Assembly: GCA_947303145.1 (NCBI GenBank)
Contig: CAMYXB010000018.1
Span: 1 to 12,966 of the forward strand
Source of the DNA: an uncultured Clostridia bacterium
GTDB lineage: Bacteria > Bacillota > Clostridia > Christensenellales > UBA1242
DNA: 12,966 nucleotides
Direction of reading: 5' to 3'
Part shown: piece by piece, positions 9,401 through 12,966 of the stretch
How positions within the stretch are numbered: position 1 is the stretch's first letter
How the letters are laid out: every line of letters starts with the position of its first letter
Made by a program: the position numbers and the translations under genes
The notes under the pieces: model-generated
Seen by the model: only the letters and a program-made list of their open reading frames with translations
Database searches by the model: none
Told to the model about the DNA's origin: nothing

Positions 9401-12400
9401 TCACCATAGTTGTAGACACAGATTATGACGGAGACTATATCGAGGACAACAGTTATCTCTTTACGGACAAAGATAGCCTGTATTATGATGCCAATTTCAC
9501 CTTGGTCGGCTCAGATTTGATTAAAAATTATGATCAAAATGGACAAATCTTGTCTATAATGAGAAGTTATACATTCTCTTTCAAAGATAAACTTGGACAA
9601 CTAGATACAACCAGTAGGTATTATCATGACGATAGTTATGTATATTGTTTTGTGACTGAACAAGGAGAGCAGATTCCTTTGAGATTCTGGGCGAGTTCTC
9701 AGACCTTGAGGCAACTAGATGTCCGCCTTACAGTCAACAGCAAGTCCACTCTCGATGAAATAAAGGCCACCATATATAGCGACATTATGCACGATTTCCC
9801 TCAAAAAGATAGCAAGGAAAACATAGTCTATAGTGGCAATACAGCTCTTGTGGTATTAGATGTCTATCCATTCTTCACCACATATTCCAAGATTCGTCTG
9901 TCCTATACGTCTGGTGGTGATTATTCCATTATAATAAGTCAAGTGGAATATTCCTCTGATAGCACAGAAAGATTTAGAGGAATGCCGACTGCTGGCACCA
10001 TAGTCAGTGGCAGAGATTCCATATTGATAGATAAGAGCACAGGGCAGGACTTGTTCGATTCATCTGATGGCAAATATTCCTATGGCAGAAATTATTTCTT
10101 CAGCATCACTATCCCTATGTCTGTCCCCAATAGAAGCGAATTTGCACTGCATGTTGAGGTGCTAAGTAGGAATAACTCCACCATTTCCTCTTTATCTGTT
10201 CCTTTCACAGCACTTCATCAGCCGAGGATAGATATGCAGATGGACTCTTCCCTCAAAGATGCCTCTGGCACATATTATCTGCCTTTATATACAGACAATG
10301 TTCTGTCTCTTGAGACTATCAATGGCACAGGAGATATCTCCTTTGTCGTGGAGATAGACGGCATGTCATCACAGCCTAGTTATGATACACTCACCAATGC
10401 TCTCACACCTGTGTATGAGGGGGAAGAATATCATGTCAAGGTGTTCTCGTATGAGAGCGGAGTAGACCTCACATCACTTATTGGCAAAAAGGTCACCATT
10501 TCCGCCACCATGGGCACAGATTATGTCTTGAGCAACACCGCCAAAGTGGAATTCATCATCACATTATTTACAGTTAAGTCAATACTTATAGAAGGGGCTC
10601 AAGACGGCATCATATCCCTTGCCACGAGCAATATTTCTCCTCTTAGACTCGATATTCAAGCATATTATGATGAAAATATTGATAGTTGGTATAGTTATTG
10701 GTATAGCAACACTCGCCTAGCCCAAGACGACCCTCTAAGCAACCTTCTAGGTGATGCAGGCTATGATGTGTCCGCTTCATTTGGTGCATATCTCAGTCAA
10801 TTAGCCGAGCAAATAGCCATACTAAAGGACGAGAGCGGAGCAAGCGAAGTGTCCAGAGTGTTCAGTTATGTCGACTTTGATGGCAATTCTAGATTCTTGC
10901 AGAATGGTCAATCTTATGATGACGACACTCTCAGCATAGAGTTATTCAACAGATATTTTGCTCTATATAGCGGTAATTCAGACAGAAGATATAGGATAAA
11001 AAGTGAAGTCAAGGGGCTCGAATATGCCAGTGGCATAGCCAGTATCCAATCATATATGGCTAGTCCCAGCAATTTCTCACCTAAATTTGTATTCACAGAT
11101 GAAGAGATTGTCAAGTTTGGCAATATTTACAATTTCCTCAATCCCATTCCTGTCTCATCTGCACAAGAGTTTCTATCCATGGAGGAAGGTCAAGACTACA
11201 GATTGGTGCAAGATATAGTCCTCAGCGATTACTCCATGATTGATTGCAATGTGTCATCTTTCGATGGCAATGGATATGTCATATATATAGACAGTTTCAA
11301 TTATGATGAGATGCAGACGGGAGCAGTCACTGCAGGTCTGTTCGGCACAATCAGCGAGGGGAGCATGGTTAGCAACGTCACAGTGTATTACACCTCTGGC
11401 GTCACCATAAGTAGCACCACACCTGCCGTTATCACTCCTTCTGGCAACGGCACAATGCAACTGAAATTATACAATCTCGACACATTCGAGTTCGGCGGAC
11501 TGGCATGCTACAACTATGGCACTGTCACTGGTTGCACTGTCAAAGGTAGAGTGAGCATCTCTCTCAATGTCAATGCTACCACAGAGTATCCTAGAGTGCC
11601 TTCTTCTGCCATTACAGCGGGCCTTGTCACCAATAACTTTGCTGACATCACCTGTAGTCGTGTGATAGACTTCTCTCTATCCAACTATGGCGAGACAGGA
11701 GGTTTTGTCGCAGTCAATAGTGGCAAGATAGTTTCCAGTTTCGTAGATAACTGCTCTTTCAGCAATCTTTCCAGTGGTAATGTGGGCGGGTTCTGCTACT
11801 CCAACAATGGAGACATCATCGAGTGTTTCTCACAAGGCAAACGTTCGAGTGAGGATAGGACTATCCAGAATACATCTTCTGGAATATCCTCTGATGGTGG
11901 AGAAGTGGGTGGATTTATCTATAGCAATAGTGGCAATATCAGCGACTGCTATTCCAATATCCAGTTCACTTCCTCGAGAATAAGTGCAGGCTTCGTATAT
12001 CAAGAGAACTCTGGTAGTGCCATCTCTAGGTGTTATTCCATAAGTTATAAGAATCCTGATGACAACAGAACCACAGCTTTCCCATTCGCAGGCCCCACCA
12101 CTAGTGACTTTAGGGTGGAGGTTAAGGGAACATTGAACAACTGCTTCTTTATCTCAAGCAATGAGTATAGAGACATCAATTTCTACACCACAGGGTCCAC
12201 TGATGCCTCCTTGACACCTAAGGACAAGAAGGCTCTGCCCCTGTCTCTTGACGACTTCGCCACTCACACCAATTTCACCAGTTTCGACCTCTCGCTAGAC
12301 TACAATACAGGCTCACTAAGTGAGGCAGAAGGTGGTGCCAGCTATAATTATGTCGATGGTTATACTTGGGTTATCATGGAGGGCAAACCAGTCATTGCAT

Positions 12401-12966
12401 CTACACTTGTGCCCACCATTAGCCTGCAGAAGTATCAAGACAAGGTCAAGACTTACAAGGAGGACATAGCCACATTCTATGTCGCCAGTGAGGGCGAGAC
12501 GTCCACCTCTTCTCGTATATCCGCCACAGTCACCGAGACCACATATATGAATGATGCGGGAGAAGTGGTGTATGTCGTGACAGACAATTCTGTGACAAAG
12601 ATTAAGAGATACACATTTAGTCTAGACGGATATGAGGATATTACCATCACTTATTCATATTCTAGTGGAAGTGACGTGCTTATCGCTTGCACATATGCTA
12701 AAGACAGCATACTAGACTACGAGGAATATGACATAATAGATGGTGAGCGAGTAATAAGGAGTAGTGACAAGAACTTCAGAGCCAGCGACACAGTGGAGAT
12801 TGTCTACAAAGATGGTGCTATAAGTGAGATAGTCTACAAGATGCTGGACAATGTGCAATATTCCTATGCGGTCACCACTGGCACTAGGACCAACCCCAGC
12901 CTTATCTTTGACTACGACTCCTTCTGCTACTACCTAGGTGGCAAGGCAGGATCTGGTCAATTCTAT
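3421..12966 (+). CDS. Giant modular surface lipoprotein with Ig-like and GLUG modules (3' end outside window)
   Basis: I read every codon from 3421 to the window end: 3182 codons, no stop, no sign of a frameshift. Residues 1-23 are a lipoprotein signal peptide with Lys2-Lys3, a hydrophobic core and lipobox LSSC, so Cys23 should be lipidated and the protein held on the outer face of the membrane. Domain order: beta-rich Ig-like sequence to about 1140, with a BIG2-like unit near 590-670; GLUG module A about 1141-1620; a clear BIG2-like domain about 1733-1806; further beta-rich sequence to about 2570; GLUG module B 2574-2993; then a linker and the apparent start of a third module. No enzyme motif or transmembrane segment after the signal peptide was seen. 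Families with GLUG and BIG2 domains are commonly surface adhesins; that role is inferred here. The gene has its own promoter candidate and a long free upstream region, so it is probably not transcribed with the left gene. Arginine is mostly AGA/AGG, and I noticed no CGG. Confidence 0.92.
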   Translation, partial: MKKLYSFCLLFLALFAGLLLSSCAGRYDTLSMSATISYSKDSGSTQLDDGTYRVSGVNGTFDAHPDGSYTLYISGDRQCQATVTVSFHGAPAGFSYGLIFEQTNDILNILSESQQAEEVKVLISAGSVGQTKLTIGSAEGGKSDSIFINVVEATSDFDFVQDSIALINERGEAVDLFSQVVKASSTDISFSFGYMSGDDFVEYSASSLRNDYGIEYNTRLGNLSITSESTSLETLMVRATSLSPLGDEQTKYISLYFVHALTDFEIYRGTSYRDVVESNLISSDDVCDFVFNYNSLNAVDFVLIVRNNAQIVNFDMARNVYLEKTYVSPVTYIDAGGEEVDSVLNSRYALVNMRLLSNSKTSNLADKTFEQVFTCDYADYVVEDYPLSLSASCRIYDLVQNYSINGTRAENVKISDDFGDADVSKVEVYINGSSSYKGAMVNIGLSRPSVVDSQHSSFSLSLYRGDKSVVSSPESYFSIYLASGSKLNFSDTFSIDTTLFIRPSETSFASNNETYYLVITALEPSEDTLKVGAVVKIGVLNGITAFTSVDYTIEKYELDEINGGYVVDDDGNYKKLIENHDNVPFDDFTLTESINLDLSVEGESKVTVRFTPANASLLALRYEVRDELVANIRVDDVYPNIFYIRGISSGSTVVNILTDDLSYAIPVNVFMPITDFFVLLSDPTSSNIATCETDISGNVESIMVKTASDVSFRVLVSPLDVTQYTLTYTLDRYDSALADFVSIEDGSQSVTYDELMTSRHLDKKIKDGESFIFRLADNSFNFINLTSDTSKYRLTIKVQNLSGLFIEREVIISGYNPSDISLSLSRKKIYNSQSISILRRIDIDNMDGIDIEAISQDSTCFGVKVTDVTSLGSPTYPFADNGRISFKYNGMVEGLFRLEGGLLVEESSHLIKSVTPYAIAGYYYFKLESDLSRSFDLLLEATLRCQFSDRHFSTITKNATISVTNAKRVSSIITGDELDITYNVDRIDSSHIDFSVKKDDAYDKTLLALPYRVHHIGNNSFFVYDESFVNIDFTSTMEGRYSLDITATSIGEGRIIVLPIDSILTSEALASLYGESTSITLASIDDFVYGLMYEDSALSTLAQEAVVGRTYYISAINQANFARLFDVFCEVYVKVNDGSEGNEYEISSLEDLLSITSSAELASRNYRLVRDIYVDSSTNFSPLATYYNLGFISEYPLEDVFVYNDGEYVKVDKEDEPFNSHLTYFGYGFNGKLSGKMMRESITGQVSERVYSIRGLFFNGACDYQHFGLFSSLGSKAQISDLTISYSVFTPSMVSNMTFGALTALNYGTIKDVSIDFGYNHTSSIKTDTTFIFGGLCGINYGNIDERGTNTLVSCSLSLEILQDVDCFVGGICGKNYGEILGNFNTTNFVQKPTLNTAEITVVAELSLTSSGNMTRSYIGGAVGQNVGSMGYVVVSGEVSAPSFVNVGGLVGSAEYSEKYNNEANDVYSIFSSYSTAIVSGRENVGGAIGQAIGRDETRRTRLYYVGAENVVGSMRGDRPLVSAYSTAGGFVSSASFISAKYCYAATYFEGMSGFDVISTNGSAGAFAYSINDCSLIACASKMNVSASSTASIFTVNCDSDSALESIMAYGVVDGSVAIDNLNYIQNIAHYICIHVYENAGVIERDTSYSNNIGESTYIKQNDNGSYYISIVLSAHEEPLFVTDDIVLSVNIRDNDGEYIDYLKGGQRESLVLFYNQDSERRYSSQELDNLNTIDLFGENGIVIFDVNPWTVKTARVNMVSYNPSILRINSDGSITLLGEGKTSINISSQLNEAFFVDIQVTIMLGVNYVGLFDSLSFIREISDTSDSVSMLIGDQSLFTDAHYERSVAYEGDYSLDVKKEIGIRFKVYDDETLASAIGARYSSINDILSFSSNAWIYVLQEESEEGRAYFYIDIDDAASITLNARGAIDNAISIHYEPYIVVEYQSSNSKDKIFLNNFKKDFSLIITRGATDIRLADNSSGEYAIYQHESLIFTIVVDTDYDGDYIEDNSYLFTDKDSLYYDANFTLVGSDLIKNYDQNGQILSIMRSYTFSFKDKLGQLDTTSRYYHDDSYVYCFVTEQGEQIPLRFWASSQTLRQLDVRLTVNSKSTLDEIKATIYSDIMHDFPQKDSKENIVYSGNTALVVLDVYPFFTTYSKIRLSYTSGGDYSIIISQVEYSSDSTERFRGMPTAGTIVSGRDSILIDKSTGQDLFDSSDGKYSYGRNYFFSITIPMSVPNRSEFALHVEVLSRNNSTISSLSVPFTALHQPRIDMQMDSSLKDASGTYYLPLYTDNVLSLETINGTGDISFVVEIDGMSSQPSYDTLTNALTPVYEGEEYHVKVFSYESGVDLTSLIGKKVTISATMGTDYVLSNTAKVEFIITLFTVKSILIEGAQDGIISLATSNISPLRLDIQAYYDENIDSWYSYWYSNTRLAQDDPLSNLLGDAGYDVSASFGAYLSQLAEQIAILKDESGASEVSRVFSYVDFDGNSRFLQNGQSYDDDTLSIELFNRYFALYSGNSDRRYRIKSEVKGLEYASGIASIQSYMASPSNFSPKFVFTDEEIVKFGNIYNFLNPIPVSSAQEFLSMEEGQDYRLVQDIVLSDYSMIDCNVSSFDGNGYVIYIDSFNYDEMQTGAVTAGLFGTISEGSMVSNVTVYYTSGVTISSTTPAVITPSGNGTMQLKLYNLDTFEFGGLACYNYGTVTGCTVKGRVSISLNVNATTEYPRVPSSAITAGLVTNNFADITCSRVIDFSLSNYGETGGFVAVNSGKIVSSFVDNCSFSNLSSGNVGGFCYSNNGDIIECFSQGKRSSEDRTIQNTSSGISSDGGEVGGFIYSNSGNISDCYSNIQFTSSRISAGFVYQENSGSAISRCYSISYKNPDDNRTTAFPFAGPTTSDFRVEVKGTLNNCFFISSNEYRDINFYTTGSTDASLTPKDKKALPLSLDDFATHTNFTSFDLSLDYNTGSLSEAEGGASYNYVDGYTWVIMEGKPVIASTLVPTISLQKYQDKVKTYKEDIATFYVASEGETSTSSRISATVTETTYMNDAGEVVYVVTDNSVTKIKRYTFSLDGYEDITITYSYSSGSDVLIACTYAKDSILDYEEYDIIDGERVIRSSDKNFRASDTVEIVYKDGAISEIVYKMLDNVQYSYAVTTGTRTNPSLIFDYDSFCYYLGGKAGSGQFY
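5188..5430 (+). other. BIG2/Ig-like domain (residues about 590-670)
   Basis: The segment carries the usual order of a bacterial Ig-like 2 fold: a strand with F-x-P-x-N-A-S near residues 610-616, a 'vaNirVdd' strand near 629-636, the turn G-I-S-S-G-S-T near 646-652, and a closing strand ending V-N-V near 667-669. The match is by pattern only and its borders are approximate. A similar but shorter pattern (G-x-T-K-L-T-I followed by I-F-I-N-V-V) occurs near residues 129-151. Confidence 0.55.
6841..8280 (+). other. GLUG module A of the giant lipoprotein (residues about 1141-1620)
   Basis: The module opens with the typical lead-in: YEISSLEDLLSI at 1144-1155, then NYRLVRDI at 1165-1172, and a later GLFSSLG turn near 1268-1274. 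GLUG turns follow: N-Y-G-x-I at 1306, 1340 and 1376, and GGLCG, GGICG, GGAVG, GGLVG and GGAIG at 1334, 1370, 1420, 1448 and 1486. The last turns (GGFVS at 1529 and GAFAYS near 1565) are degenerate. The arrangement suggests a right-handed beta-helix inserted in a chain of Ig-like domains. Confidence 0.75.
8617..8838 (+). other. BIG2 (bacterial Ig-like 2) domain (residues about 1733-1806)
   Basis: This is the clearest Ig-like domain in the protein: S-Y-N-P-S-I-L-R-I near 1761-1769, then N-S-D-G-S-I-T near 1771-1777, then G-E-G-K-T-S-I-N-I near 1779-1787, and a closing V-D-I-Q-V-T strand near 1797-1802. That order matches the BIG2 consensus, found in intimin/invasin-like and other extracellular stalk proteins. 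It directly follows GLUG module A, so it likely acts as a spacer or stalk unit. Confidence 0.75.
11140..12399 (+). other. GLUG module B of the giant lipoprotein (residues 2574-2993)
   Basis: The lead-in matches module A: NPIPVSSAQEFLSM at 2574-2587, DYRLVQDI at 2592-2599, FDGNGY at 2614-2619 and AGLFGTIS at 2638-2645. Repeat turns follow: GGLACYNYGTV at 2692, AGLVTNN near 2753, GGFVAVNSGKI near 2780, GGFCYSNNGDI near 2809, GGFIYSNSGNI near 2830 and AGFVYQENSG near 2856. It closes with YTWVIMEGKPVI at 2981-2992, the tryptophan-plus-'gkPvi' ending usual for GLUG modules, so the module is complete. Confidence 0.78.
12880..12966 (+). other. Probable start of a third GLUG module, cut by the window edge
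   Basis: Residues 3154-3182 read Gly-Thr-Arg-Thr-Asn-Pro, then hydrophobic and aromatic residues with DYDSFCYYL, and end in GQFY. This lines up with the lead-ins of modules A and B (NPIPVSSAQEFLSM...DYRLVQDI and YEISSLEDLLSI...NYRLVRDI), the final FY falling where their Y-R-L begins. Only the first 29 residues are visible, so this is a prediction from pattern. Confidence 0.5.

Noticed and set aside
3563..11983. Short open frames on both strands inside the giant gene (for example 3631-3957 -, 5406-5879 -, 9118-9387 -, 11774-11983 +)
   Set aside because: All lie wholly inside the continuous lipoprotein frame, match no family I know, and have composition expected of shadow frames.
3421..12966. 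Alternative genetic code or programmed frameshift to explain the very long frame
   Set aside because: The frame is continuous with standard codons, TGG is used for Trp and no in-frame TGA, TAA or TAG occurs, so no recoding is needed.

Overview
The window is dominated by two very large surface-protein genes on the + strand. Between them lies one small cupin gene on the - strand. No tRNA, rRNA, transposase, CRISPR array, phage gene or replication gene was seen. The host is most likely a fairly low-GC bacterium of the Bacillota/Clostridia kind, possibly an uncultured gut or rumen lineage. The reasons are strong AAGGA-type ribosome binding sites, Rho-independent terminators with T-runs, a classical lipobox signal peptide, very AT-rich intergenic DNA, and arginine written mostly as AGA/AGG. 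The standard bacterial code fits: TGG is used for Trp and no in-frame TGA is seen. Placement below phylum is not possible from this sequence.

Layout. (1) 2-2668, +: the 3' end of a long gene, entering from the left edge. It has about 15 Gly-Gly-x-x-Gly repeats of the GLUG/beta-helix kind, then a C-terminal region of about 300 residues that I do not recognise. (2) 2685-2726: a hairpin flanked by an A-tract and a T-tract, probably a shared terminator for the two convergent genes. (3) 2764-3057, -: a 97-residue cupin. (4) 3058-3420: a divergent, very AT-rich intergenic region. It holds a terminator-like hairpin pointing right, helically phased T-tracts, a candidate promoter and a ribosome binding site. 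(5) 3421-12966, +: a single reading frame of 3182 codons with no stop, leaving the window on the right. It encodes a giant predicted lipoprotein.

The giant lipoprotein is modular. A signal peptide with lipidation at Cys23 is followed by about 1100 residues of beta-rich, Ig-like sequence, then GLUG module A (about 1141-1620), a BIG2-like domain (about 1733-1806), about 750 more beta-rich residues, GLUG module B (2574-2993), a linker, and what looks like the start of a third module cut by the window edge. The likely picture is a long fibrous adhesin or cell-surface stalk anchored in the membrane by lipid. The gene on the left may be a relative, since it carries the same repeat class. Nothing in the sequence reveals the ligand. 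The cupin is a small conserved metal-binding fold; its position between the giants does not show a functional link.
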